In this document: positions 41,609-50,148 of the stretch, piece by piece | Layout: each line of letters starts with the position of its first letter | Position numbering within the stretch: position 1 is the first letter of the stretch | DNA from: an uncultured Ezakiella sp. | Lineage (GTDB): Bacteria; Bacillota; Clostridia; Tissierellales; Peptoniphilaceae | NCBI RefSeq assembly: GCF_943913045.1 | Contig: NZ_CALTVH010000010.1 | Location: forward strand, 1-55,862 | DNA length: 55,862 nt | Direction of reading: 5' to 3' | Position numbers and translations under genes: made by a program | The notes under the pieces: model-generated | What the model was told of the DNA's origin: nothing | Database searches by the model: none | Seen by the model: only the letters and a program-made list of their open reading frames with translations

Positions 41609-43138
41609 TTAATGTTTAAAATGACGCTTACCTGAGAATAAAAGTGCAAGTTCTAATTCATCAGCAGCGTTGATAGAATCTTTATCTTTGATGCTTCCAC
41701 CTGGCTCAACAATTGCCTTTACTCCATGCTTTGCCAAGAGTCTGATGCAATCGTCAAATGGGAAGAAACCATCTGAAGCAAGGACTGCTCCATTTGCCTT
41801 ATCACCTGCTTGTTTTAAAGCAGCTTCAACAGCAAAGAACCTATTTACATTGCCCAAACCAATGCCAACTGTAGCTCCGTCCTTAGCCAGAACAACAGCA
41901 TTTGATTTTGCAAATTTAACAGCTTTTAAGGCAAACTTAATATCTTCAAGTTCCTTATCAGTGGGTTGAACTTTGCTCATAACTGTTAGCTTGCAATCCT
42001 CTGCCATATCCCTTTCTTGAATAATCATGGTGCCTGGTACAATTTTCATGTCCATACCGTCTTTTGGTCCATCAACTATTTCAGGGATTTCAATTAGCCT
42101 TAAGTTTTTCTTTTGCTTTAAAACTTCTAGGGCTTCTTGGCTAAAGCTTGGTGCAATGATTACTTCAAGGAAGATCTTGACCATTTCTTCGGCAGTTTCC
42201 TTGTCAATTTCACGATTAGCTGCAACAATACCGCCAAAGATTGATGATGTATCGCATTCATAGGCCTTTAGATAGGCTTCTTTAATGGTATCAGCCTCAG
42301 CTACTCCGCATGGATTGGTGTGTTTAACTGCAACGATTGCTGGCTTTTCATAAAAGAGTTTTACCATTTCAACAGCTGCACTAGCATCGTATATATTGTT
42401 GAAGCTTAGTTCTTTGCCGTGGAGAACTTTTCCTTGGCAAATTCCGCCCACTTCGCCATTGTACATATTGTATCTAAAAGCTTTTTGATGTGGGTTTTCT
42501 CCATATCTTAGCTCGTGTTCCTTGTGGAAAGGAATGGTCAATAGATCTGGGAATTCATCTTCCATTTTTTCATTAAAGTATTTGGCAATCCAGGCATCAT
42601 AATTAGCTGTTAGGTTAAAAGCTTTTTTTGCAAGATACATTCTAGTTTCTAGCTTTGTATCGCCGCGTTCTTTTAATTCTTCTATAACTTGTTCAAAGTC
42701 GCTGTTATCCACAATAATATTTGTATATTTAAAATTCTTAGCAGCAGCTCTGATCATACTTGGTCCGCCGATGTCAATTTTTTCAACAATTTCGTCATCA
42801 CTTGCATCTGAAAGATATGTGTTTACAAATGGATATAGGCTGTTTACAACAATATCAATTGGTTGGGCGCCCAGGTCTTTTAATTCCTTAACGTCTTTTG
42901 TGTTTTCTCTTCTATACAAAATACCTGCGTGAACCTTCGGATGAAGGGTCTTTACCCTTCCATCAAAGCATTCTTGAAAGCCTGTGTATTCACTCACGTC
43001 CATAGCCTCAATGCCATTGTCGTGAAGATACTTTAATGTTCCGCCTGTGGATAAAATTCCATAACCTAAATTAACAAGTTCTTTGGCAAAATCTTCGATT
43101 CCATTCTTATCATAGCATGAAAATAATGCTAGCTTCAT
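41609..43138 (-). CDS. purH: Bifunctional AICAR formyltransferase/IMP cyclohydrolase
   Basis: This 509-residue enzyme does the last two steps to IMP. The N-terminal cyclohydrolase domain has SCYDKNGIEDFAKEL and STGGTLKYL. The formyltransferase domain carries the catalytic KHTNPCGVA at about residue 260. 10-formyl-THF comes from Fhs. It overlaps purN by 4 nt. Confidence 0.98.
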   Translation of the reverse strand: MKLALFSCYDKNGIEDFAKELVNLGYGILSTGGTLKYLHDNGIEAMDVSEYTGFQECFDGRVKTLHPKVHAGILYRRENTKDVKELKDLGAQPIDIVVNSLYPFVNTYLSDASDDEIVEKIDIGGPSMIRAAAKNFKYTNIIVDNSDFEQVIEELKERGDTKLETRMYLAKKAFNLTANYDAWIAKYFNEKMEDEFPDLLTIPFHKEHELRYGENPHQKAFRYNMYNGEVGGICQGKVLHGKELSFNNIYDASAAVEMVKLFYEKPAIVAVKHTNPCGVAEADTIKEAYLKAYECDTSSIFGGIVAANREIDKETAEEMVKIFLEVIIAPSFSQEALEVLKQKKNLRLIEIPEIVDGPKDGMDMKIVPGTMIIQERDMAEDCKLTVMSKVQPTDKELEDIKFALKAVKFAKSNAVVLAKDGATVGIGLGNVNRFFAVEAALKQAGDKANGAVLASDGFFPFDDCIRLLAKHGVKAIVEPGGSIKDKDSINAADELELALLFSGKRHFKH

Positions 43139-43695
43139 CTGTCTCCTCCATTTCTAATAAATTCTTTAATAGCCATACTGTAAAGCTTGTGCTCAGTAGT
43201 TAAAACTCTTGCTGCGATTTCCTCAGCAGTCTTTAGCCCCTCAATAGATATGAAGGACTGCATTATTATAGGTCCTGTATCTATGCCGGTGTCTACAATA
43301 TGTACACTCGCACCAGAATACTTTTCATTAGCCTCCAAAACCATCCTGTGAACATTTATACCGTGACATCCCTTACCACCATATTTGGGCAGCAAAGATG
43401 GATGTATATTTAAAATTGGAGGTCCTGACTTAACAAAATCGCTTGGAAGTATTTTTAAAAAACCAGCTAAAATTATAAAATCAACTTGCTTGTCTTCTAT
43501 TATCTCAGCAATGTTTTTAAAAAAATCGCTAGAAATTAACTCTGCTATCAAGCCTAGATTTTTTGCCCTGTCAATTCCACCGCATTCACGGTCAGCATAT
43601 ACGCCTACAATATCTATATCTTTTACATTTCTGGCGATGGACTCCATATTGGATCCACCGCCTGAAATTAAAATTATAACCCTTTTATTATGCAT
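43135..43695 (-). CDS. purN: Phosphoribosylglycinamide formyltransferase
   Basis: This 186-residue enzyme formylates GAR with 10-formyl-THF. ISGGGSNMESI binds phosphate near the N-terminus. The active-site Asn, His and Asp are in ILNIHPSLLPKYGG at about 105 and DTGIDTGPII at about 140. AAGGAG precedes the start, which lies 22 nt inside the purM end. Confidence 0.97.
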   Translation of the reverse strand: MHNKRVIILISGGGSNMESIARNVKDIDIVGVYADRECGGIDRAKNLGLIAELISSDFFKNIAEIIEDKQVDFIILAGFLKILPSDFVKSGPPILNIHPSLLPKYGGKGCHGINVHRMVLEANEKYSGASVHIVDTGIDTGPIIMQSFISIEGLKTAEEIAARVLTTEHKLYSMAIKEFIRNGGDR

Positions 43696-44705
43696 TTGTC
43701 TCCTTGACCTTTTTCGATTTCTCCAAGTACAACCGGATTTTCTCCAGCAGCTTTCAGAGCTTCTAGAGCTGCATCCTTATCGTCCTTGGCCACAGCAAAT
43801 ATAAAGCCTACCCCCATATTAAAAGTTGAGTACATTTCTTTTGTATTAATGTTTGCCCATTCTTGCAAGAGATCAAAAATTGCAGGTCTCTTAATATCCT
43901 TTGTATCAATTTCTGCAAAAAGTCCATCAGGAATCATCCTAGGAATATTTTCATAGAAGCCACCGCCTGTAATATGGCACATGCCGTGGATTTTAACCTT
44001 ATCTTTTAAAGCAAAAACTGCGTCCTTGTAAATTCTAGTTGGTGTTAAAAGCTCTTCTTTAAGCGGCTTATCTAGACCCTCATAGACTTTTTCCAAATCA
44101 GCCTTTGAAACATCAAATACGATCTTTCTAACTAATGAATAACCATTAGAGTGAATGCCTGATGAAGGAAGGCCGATTAAAACATCCCCTTCGCTAACTG
44201 CGTCATTGGTAATAATCTCATCTTCTTCAACACAGCCGACAGCAAAACCAGCTATATCATACTCGTCTTCACTATAAAAGCCTGGCATCTCTGCTGTTTC
44301 GCCACCTATTAATGCTGCTCCAGCTTGAACACATCCATCGGCAACACCTTTAACAATTTCGGTCATCTTTTCTGGAATTAATTTGCCTGTCGCAATGTAA
44401 TCCAAAAAGAACAAGGGCTCAGCACCTTGGCACAAAATATCATTAACGCACATGGCAACAGCGTCAATGCCTATAGTATCATGCTTATCGCAAAGAAAAG
44501 CAAATTTCAACTTGGTTCCAACTCCATCTGTACCACTTACTAGGACTGGATTTTTGTAATTATTTAATTTAAATAATCCACTAAATCCTCCTATGCCACC
44601 CATAACACCATCACGGTTAGTTCTTTGGATGTGCTCCTTAATCATTTTAACTTGACGGTAGCCTTGCTCCTTATCAACGCCTGCATCTTTGTAAGATAAT
44701 GTCAT
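43674..44705 (-). CDS. purM: Phosphoribosylformylglycinamidine cyclo-ligase
   Basis: This 343-residue enzyme closes the imidazole ring to AIR. Motifs include GGIGGFSGLFKL at about 35, VSGTDGVGTKL at about 55, GGETAEMPGFY at about 130 and HITGGGFYENIPR at about 245. The ATG at 44705 follows the purF stop by 10 nt with AAGGAGG upstream; the longer frame into purF is not used. Confidence 0.98.
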   Translation of the reverse strand: MTLSYKDAGVDKEQGYRQVKMIKEHIQRTNRDGVMGGIGGFSGLFKLNNYKNPVLVSGTDGVGTKLKFAFLCDKHDTIGIDAVAMCVNDILCQGAEPLFFLDYIATGKLIPEKMTEIVKGVADGCVQAGAALIGGETAEMPGFYSEDEYDIAGFAVGCVEEDEIITNDAVSEGDVLIGLPSSGIHSNGYSLVRKIVFDVSKADLEKVYEGLDKPLKEELLTPTRIYKDAVFALKDKVKIHGMCHITGGGFYENIPRMIPDGLFAEIDTKDIKRPAIFDLLQEWANINTKEMYSTFNMGVGFIFAVAKDDKDAALEALKAAGENPVVLGEIEKGQGDKCIIKGL

Positions 44706-44715
44706 ACAATCCTCC

Positions 44716-46056
44716 TTATATAGTCCCCTCTGGGAATACTCCTGTAAAACAAGCTTCGGTAAAGTCTCTGCCTCCAAGGGCCTTATACAGTCCCTCTGTG
44801 GATATAAATTCCAAACTATCGGCACCAATTATATCTCTGATTTCTTCTTTTGTATGGTTAGCTGCAATAAGTTCAGCCTTGGTAGGTGTATTCATAACTA
44901 GATTGGATGAGTACTTAACCATTGGGCTTCCAATCCTTAGATGAATTTCCTTAACACCTACATCTCTTAGCATCTTAACAGTCCTTTTCATTGTCGTACC
45001 TCTAACAATGGAGTCATCAACCAGGACTATCCTCTTACCTTCAATATATTCCTTAAGAGGATTTAATTTTATCTTAACGGCTAACTCACGCATCTCTTGA
45101 GTTGGCTGAATAAAGGTCCTGCCAACATATCTGTTTTTTATAATGCCCTCTGTATATTTGATACCAGCTTCTTCCGCATAGCCAATAGCAAAGCTAATAC
45201 CACTATCAGGGGCTCCGACAACCAGGTCAGCATCCACTGGTGCCTCTTGGGCTAAAATCTTACCAGCGTTTCTCCTAACAGAATAAATAGATTTGCCATC
45301 TATATATGAGTCTGGTCTAGCTATATAAACCATTTCAAATACACCCAGTTTTCGGCGAGATGGGGCACCATTTTTAACCACTTCTATGCCATTTTCATTT
45401 ATTCTAACGATTTCACCTGGCTCTACATCTCTAACAAATTCTGCGCCAATTGAGTCAAAGGCACAAGTCTCACTTGCAACTAAGTACTTATCGTTTAGCT
45501 TACCAATAGAAAGCGGTTTGATTCCATAAAAATCTCTAACAGCATATAGGCCTTCACTCGCCATAATTATTATAGAATATGAGCCCTTTAACATCTTTAC
45601 TGTATCCAGTATCGACTGTTCAATATTTTCCTTGGTATTTTTTGCAAGCAAGGTTGCTATGACTTCTGTATCAAGCAAGGATTGGAACATATAACCTTTA
45701 TTTTGCAAATCTTTTTTTAACTCAGGAGCATTGGATATATGACCATCGTGGACAATACCCATGGCACCCTGCCTATAGCCTGCAACAATTGGTTGCAAAT
45801 ATGGGTAGTCCAGGCCCTCATCCTTGGCTGCCATCCTAACATGGCCAATGCCAACATTACCAGACAGCCTTTCCATAATATCTTTTGAAAAAACATCATT
45901 TACCAGTCCTTGGGACTTATGATAATCTATGAAGCCATTGTTATAGCAAGCAATACCCGCTGATTCCTGGCCCCTATGTTGGAGGGCGTAGAGCATATAA
46001 TAAATATACTCCTTAGCGCTACTATTTTTTGAATAAACACCAGCTACGCCGCTCAT
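44716..46056 (-). CDS. purF: Amidophosphoribosyltransferase with altered glutaminase site
   Basis: This 446-residue enzyme should make phosphoribosylamine from PRPP. The phosphoribosyltransferase half is intact: NRYVGRTFIQPTQ at about 300 and the PRPP loop VLVDDSIVRGTT at about 345. In the glutaminase half the usual catalytic Cys at the mature N-terminus (CGVFG) is Ser2 (MSGVAG). An in-frame TAA directly precedes the ATG, so no longer form can restore it. HNGN is HDGH (about 100) and the HVRYATAG segment is HVRMAAKD; RGQES and DTEV remain. The Fe-S cysteines of the B. subtilis type are mostly absent. An ammonia-using enzyme is a reasonable inference. A second, normal PurF elsewhere cannot be excluded. 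Confidence 0.93.
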   Translation of the reverse strand: MSGVAGVYSKNSSAKEYIYYMLYALQHRGQESAGIACYNNGFIDYHKSQGLVNDVFSKDIMERLSGNVGIGHVRMAAKDEGLDYPYLQPIVAGYRQGAMGIVHDGHISNAPELKKDLQNKGYMFQSLLDTEVIATLLAKNTKENIEQSILDTVKMLKGSYSIIIMASEGLYAVRDFYGIKPLSIGKLNDKYLVASETCAFDSIGAEFVRDVEPGEIVRINENGIEVVKNGAPSRRKLGVFEMVYIARPDSYIDGKSIYSVRRNAGKILAQEAPVDADLVVGAPDSGISFAIGYAEEAGIKYTEGIIKNRYVGRTFIQPTQEMRELAVKIKLNPLKEYIEGKRIVLVDDSIVRGTTMKRTVKMLRDVGVKEIHLRIGSPMVKYSSNLVMNTPTKAELIAANHTKEEIRDIIGADSLEFISTEGLYKALGGRDFTEACFTGVFPEGTI

Positions 46057-46536
46057 TTATTTGCCTAGCTCCTCATTCATTTCAACTACTTGGTCTTTTA
46101 GCTCTTGCCTATATTCTGCAAGTTTGTCAACCAGTTCAGGGTATTTCAAAGATAGGATTGAAACTGCAAGGAGCCCTGCATTTTCTCCACCGTCAATTGC
46201 AACTGTTGCAACTGGAATTCCCTTTGGCATTTGCACAACTGAGAAGAGTGAATCAAGTCCACCCATTACAGATGTTTTACCAGGAACGCCTATTACTGGT
46301 ACAGTTGTAATAGCTGCAACTACACCAGCCAGGTGGGCAGCCTTGCCTGCAATGGCAATAATTGCATCTATACCATTTTCTCTAGCTGAAGATGCAAATT
46401 CAATGGCCCTGTCTGGAGTCCTGTGAGCAGATATAACCTCACAATGTGTTTCAATACCAAACTTATCCAAAATATTCTTTGCCCTTTCCATTACATCTCT
46501 GTCGCTAATGCTTCCCATAATAATTGCTACTTTCAT
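46057..46536 (-). CDS. purE: 5-(carboxyamino)imidazole ribonucleotide mutase, PurE
   Basis: This 159-residue protein has SISDRDVMERA at about 9, the catalytic SAHRTPDRA at about 39 and AGKAAHLAGVVAA at about 66. The length fits class I PurE, which normally works with PurK; purK is not in this window, so its partner or a class II assignment is undecided. It heads purE-purF-purM-purN-purH-permease under the ykkC-type leader. purC, purD, purL and purB are not in this cluster. Confidence 0.95.
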   Translation of the reverse strand: MKVAIIMGSISDRDVMERAKNILDKFGIETHCEVISAHRTPDRAIEFASSARENGIDAIIAIAGKAAHLAGVVAAITTVPVIGVPGKTSVMGGLDSLFSVVQMPKGIPVATVAIDGGENAGLLAVSILSLKYPELVDKLAEYRQELKDQVVEMNEELGK

Positions 46537-46579
46537 AATGACCTCCTATTTTAATAAAAATATTAACAAAACTCCCCAT

Positions 46580-46712
46580 AAAAAACACAAAACCCAGACG
46601 GGTAGGGAAAACCTACCCGTCTGGGTTTTTATCCCTACGGTGTGGAAGTGCTTTATGAGCACTTCTTGCATCGCTTGGTCCTTTGATTAATCACGGTTCC
46701 CTAGATGCACTT
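46580..46712 (-). promoter_or_regulatory. ykkC-type riboswitch, probably PRPP class, upstream of purE
   Basis: The minus-strand leader contains the ykkC core in order. A P1 stem pairs TGCATC (46709-46704) with GATGCA. CTAGGGAACCG and AAAGGACCAAG lie between the two strands of that stem. A second hairpin pairs GAAGTGC with GCACTTC. The 3' core is CACACCGTAGGGATAAAAAC followed by CCAGACGGG. The 3' core also forms the rising arm of the terminator, so ligand binding should prevent termination. Of the known ykkC ligands (guanidine, ppGpp, PRPP), PRPP fits because the operon is purine synthesis and PRPP riboswitches are ON switches there. The subclass is inferred from context. Confidence 0.85.
46591..46627 (-). 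terminator. Riboswitch terminator before purE
   Basis: Two 16-nt arms (46612-46627 and 46591-46606) pair perfectly around a 5-nt loop, followed by a T-rich tract on the minus strand. The 5' arm is shared with the aptamer. Confidence 0.88.
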
Positions 46713-46715
46713 ATC

Positions 46716-47690
46716 CTAACGCTCGAACAAAAATTCTCCATATTCTGAAGATAGATGCTCCAACTCATATAACTTAAAATATTTATTTAATGTTTTATTT
46801 TGCTCTGAATTTTTATATATTACCAGGGCATCTTTTACTATATACATTTTAAAATCATCAATTCTAAAGTCATAATCCTCATCCAAATTCATCTTCTCTT
46901 TTAAGAACTTATTAGATGAATTAGTATCGACTATAATATCTTTAAAGTCGAACTTCCTTTGGTTTTTGATATCAAAATTTAAGGAATCAAAGAAGTATCT
47001 TGAGTCTTCCCCGCTTATGAAATCGCCTTTAAATATAATACTTACAACTTTTGAATTGGAGATTGCAATGTCATATAAAAGATTAACTTGGTCAAATCTG
47101 TATTCTTCTTTTATGCTTTCAATATATTTTTCTATTTCTTTATTTACAAATTCATATTTTTTAGAAGTAAAAGCTGGGTACGCAATTGTAACATCACTCT
47201 TACCACTATTTTCATATTTTATTATTGACTCGCTAGACCTAGAAATTATCCCGTCGATCTTTTTCCTTAGATAAACCGTATCGCCAATAATAAAGGTATC
47301 GTATTCTAAAACTTGACTGAAAAAAGTATTTGGTACATAGCAGACCCCGTCATTATAGACTGGAGTTGTGTAGATTTTCTTTAGTTCATCGTACCTGTCT
47401 CTATACTCGTCTTTGTTAACCACCAGAGATGCTCTAATCAAACCTTTCTTAACGGTTATCCTGCCATCTCTATACCATGTTACGTTGTAACCCAGACTTT
47501 CCATGGTCTCCCTTAAAGGAAGCATAAAGAGTGTATCGTTACTTACAGAGTCCACAATATAAGGCTTTTCTTTAAAGTCATGATTTACAATACCCTTCAA
47601 TTTAACTAGGTCTTTTTCTCTTGCCTGAACTGGCAAAATCAAAAAACACATAAAAATTATCATTAAAGAGTGTTTTAATAATTTTTTCAT
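46716..47690 (-). CDS. Secreted protein with copper-amine-oxidase-N-like and DUF4163/DUF3298-like regions
   Basis: This 324-residue protein has an N-terminal signal (KKLLKHSLMIIFMCFLILPVQA, cut near residue 23). Residues about 40-150 resemble the CuAO N-terminal stalk-type domain found in many Clostridia secreted proteins (LPLRETMESLGYNVTWYRDG followed by VPNTFFSQVL). Residues about 175-310 resemble DUF4163/DUF3298 (TIAYPAF, DSLNFDIKNQRKFDFKDI), seen in PdaC- and RsiV-like proteins. No enzyme active site is visible. AAGGGG precedes the ATG. Its 3' end must contain the purE promoter. Confidence 0.78.
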   Translation of the reverse strand: MKKLLKHSLMIIFMCFLILPVQAREKDLVKLKGIVNHDFKEKPYIVDSVSNDTLFMLPLRETMESLGYNVTWYRDGRITVKKGLIRASLVVNKDEYRDRYDELKKIYTTPVYNDGVCYVPNTFFSQVLEYDTFIIGDTVYLRKKIDGIISRSSESIIKYENSGKSDVTIAYPAFTSKKYEFVNKEIEKYIESIKEEYRFDQVNLLYDIAISNSKVVSIIFKGDFISGEDSRYFFDSLNFDIKNQRKFDFKDIIVDTNSSNKFLKEKMNLDEDYDFRIDDFKMYIVKDALVIYKNSEQNKTLNKYFKLYELEHLSSEYGEFLFER

Positions 47691-47742
47691 TGTGAACCCC
47701 TTTCTACGATAATTGTAACATAAAAGCTTTAAAATTAAAAGT

Positions 47743-48642
47743 CTAATCCCAAATATTTTTCCAGTGCCAACCAAATACCTGATGGGCATTTGTGACAACC
47801 ATAAATACTTTATCATCTATTTGGTGGATAAACGTTCTTAGCCTAATTAAATCGCGATTATTAATTACAGTCTGTATAATTTCCCTATCCTGGGCTGAGT
47901 ATGCACCCTTTGCTTTGTATACAGTTGCACTCCTGCCAATTGAAATTAAAAACTCGCAGATCTTTTCTGGTTGTGAAGTTGTTATATAGCATAGCTTACC
48001 AACATTTAAACCATCGATTGTATAATCAACTATAAGTCCTGTTAAAATAACACCAACCAGGCAGAATAATGCAATTTCTAAACCATAGTTAAATCCAACT
48101 ATTAGAGTTATAATAAAGTCTGTAAGTAAGCAGCCCTTGCCTAAGTCTAAGCCTAAAAATTTATTTAAAATCTTGGAAATGATATCACTTCCACCTGTAG
48201 ATGCATTTTGATTTAAAACAATTCCAACCCCCGCTCCATACAGGATACAGGCAACTATTAGGGACAAAAACATATTGTCAACCACAGGTCCTTGGAGCGG
48301 AATTAAAACATCCAAGATCCATACTAGGGCTGATAGGCCTAATGATGCAATTACTGTGAGCACCCCAAATTTATTACCAATAAATATGAAGCCCATGATA
48401 AATAAAAAGATGTTGGCCACTATTAATAGTGGCGGAGCTGATATCCCAGTTAATTTACTTAAGATAAGCGCAATACCAGTTGCTCCTCCAAGTGATAAGT
48501 CATTAGGAAGCAAAAAGAAATGAATTGCACACGCAATCATAATTACCCCTATTACAATTAACAAAGCCTGTTTAACTGTGGTCTGAGGCTTTATATTCCT
48601 AAGGCGTTTGACCTTCTCTTTATTTAAATCCAATTCCTTCAT
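47743..48642 (-). CDS. YitT-family membrane protein (third copy)
   Basis: This 299-residue protein has the YitT layout: several membrane segments, FFLLPNDLSLGGATGIALIL at about 38, NQNASTGGSDIISKIL at about 142 and a C-terminal DUF2179 domain ending NAHQVFGWHWKNIWD. It is clearly more distant from the tandem pair at 36.5-38.4 kb than they are from each other. The ATG at 48642 has GGAGG upstream. It follows gcvPB by 45 nt, without room for a full promoter, so it is probably read through from the gcv operon. Confidence 0.9.
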   Translation of the reverse strand: MKELDLNKEKVKRLRNIKPQTTVKQALLIVIGVIMIACAIHFFLLPNDLSLGGATGIALILSKLTGISAPPLLIVANIFLFIMGFIFIGNKFGVLTVIASLGLSALVWILDVLIPLQGPVVDNMFLSLIVACILYGAGVGIVLNQNASTGGSDIISKILNKFLGLDLGKGCLLTDFIITLIVGFNYGLEIALFCLVGVILTGLIVDYTIDGLNVGKLCYITTSQPEKICEFLISIGRSATVYKAKGAYSAQDREIIQTVINNRDLIRLRTFIHQIDDKVFMVVTNAHQVFGWHWKNIWD

Positions 48643-48661
48643 ACTTTCCTCCATTATGTAA

Positions 48662-48680
48662 GGCGACTTAAAAAGCCGCC
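48662..48680. other. Intergenic hairpin between gcvPB and the third yitT
   Basis: A stem GGCGGCTT-TTT-AAGTCGCC with one G-U pair. There is no T run on the minus strand, so it is more likely an mRNA processing or partial-attenuation element than a strong terminator. Confidence 0.5.
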
Positions 48681-48687
48681 TATAATT

Positions 48688-50148
48688 TTACCAAGCGTGT
48701 TTAACGATTGGGTTTCTAGCAGCCTGAGTTTCATCAGGTCTGCAAATATCTGTATTGTGTGGAGCTTCTTTGAGCTCTTGTGGATTTTCCTTTGCAACCT
48801 TTGCAATGTCTAACATTGCTCCTGCAAATGCATCCAATGTTTCTAGAGATTCTGTTTCTGTAGGTTCAATCATTAGAGCCTCGTCAACAATTAATGGGAA
48901 GTAAACTGTTGGTGGGTGGAAGCCCCTGTCGATTAATCCCTTTGCAACATCAAGTGTTGTAACACCTGACATTTCATGATCTTTGAGTCCTGCTAAAACA
49001 AATTCGTGTTTATAAATTGTATCAATTGGTAGGTTGTATTCACCTTTTAATAGATTTGCCAAGTAGTTAGCGTTTAATACTGCTAATTCACTTGCTCTCT
49101 TAAGTCCATCAGAACCCATTGTCAAGCAGTATGTGTAACCTCTGACTAGGATTCCGAAATGGCCGTAGAAGTCTTTCATCTTGCCAATTGAGTTTTCTTT
49201 GTCGTAGTTTAAGAAGTACTTATCTCCATTTTTTTCTACAATTGGAACAGGTAAGAATTCTTTTAAGAAATCTTTACATCCAACTGGGCCTGCACCTGGT
49301 CCACCGCCACCGTGAGGTGTGGATAGGGTCTTGTGAACATTAAAGTGAATAACGTCAAAGCCCATCTTACCAGGACGTGCCTTACCCATAATAGCGTTTG
49401 CGTTTGCACCGTCATAGTAGCAAAGTCCGCCAGCTTCATGGATAATTGAAGTGATTTCCTTGATATGCTTATCAAATAGTCCCAAAGTGTTTGGATTTGT
49501 AAGCATAAGTGCAGCTGTGTCTTCACCTACAGCAGCTCTTAGGGCATCTAGGTCAACCAAACCATTTTCATCTGATGGAACTTCAACTGGTGTATAACCT
49601 GCTACTGAAGAAGTAGCTGGGTTTGTACCATGAGCTGAGTCAGGTACAATAACCTTGTTTCTCTTGAAGTCGCCTCTTGATTCGTGGTATTTTCTGATTA
49701 ACATAATACCTGTGAGCTCACCTTGAGCACCAGCAGCTGGTTGAAGGGTAACTTCATCCATACCACTGATTTCTGCCAAGATTTCTTGGAAATTATACAT
49801 TAGTTCAAGAGCACCTTGGACTTGTCTTGAATCTTGGTAAGGGTGCAAACCAGCAAATCCTGGTAGTGCAGCCATTTCTTCATTTATCTTTGGGTTGTAC
49901 TTCATAGTACAGCTTCCTAGTGGATAAAAACCTGTATCTACTCCGTAGTTTTTGTTGGAAAGATTTGTATAGTGACGAACGATATCAACTTCGTTAACTT
50001 CTGGAAGTTTTGGACATTCATCTGATAGATAATCAGCTGGAATAAAGCTGGACAAATCTTGTTCTTCAACATCACAAGCTGGTAATTGGTATGCAGTTCT
50101 GCCTGGAGTTGAAACTTCGAAAATTAAATTATCATATTTTCTAAACAT
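48688..50148 (-). CDS. gcvPB: Glycine dehydrogenase (decarboxylating) subunit 2
   Basis: This 486-residue PLP subunit of the P-protein binds PLP through Lys in HFNVHKTLSTPHGGGGPG at about residue 270. It decarboxylates glycine and passes the aminomethyl group to GcvH. The two-gene P-protein is usual in Firmicutes. Its start overlaps the gcvPA stop by one base. Confidence 0.98.
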   Translation of the reverse strand: MFRKYDNLIFEVSTPGRTAYQLPACDVEEQDLSSFIPADYLSDECPKLPEVNEVDIVRHYTNLSNKNYGVDTGFYPLGSCTMKYNPKINEEMAALPGFAGLHPYQDSRQVQGALELMYNFQEILAEISGMDEVTLQPAAGAQGELTGIMLIRKYHESRGDFKRNKVIVPDSAHGTNPATSSVAGYTPVEVPSDENGLVDLDALRAAVGEDTAALMLTNPNTLGLFDKHIKEITSIIHEAGGLCYYDGANANAIMGKARPGKMGFDVIHFNVHKTLSTPHGGGGPGAGPVGCKDFLKEFLPVPIVEKNGDKYFLNYDKENSIGKMKDFYGHFGILVRGYTYCLTMGSDGLKRASELAVLNANYLANLLKGEYNLPIDTIYKHEFVLAGLKDHEMSGVTTLDVAKGLIDRGFHPPTVYFPLIVDEALMIEPTETESLETLDAFAGAMLDIAKVAKENPQELKEAPHNTDICRPDETQAARNPIVKHAW

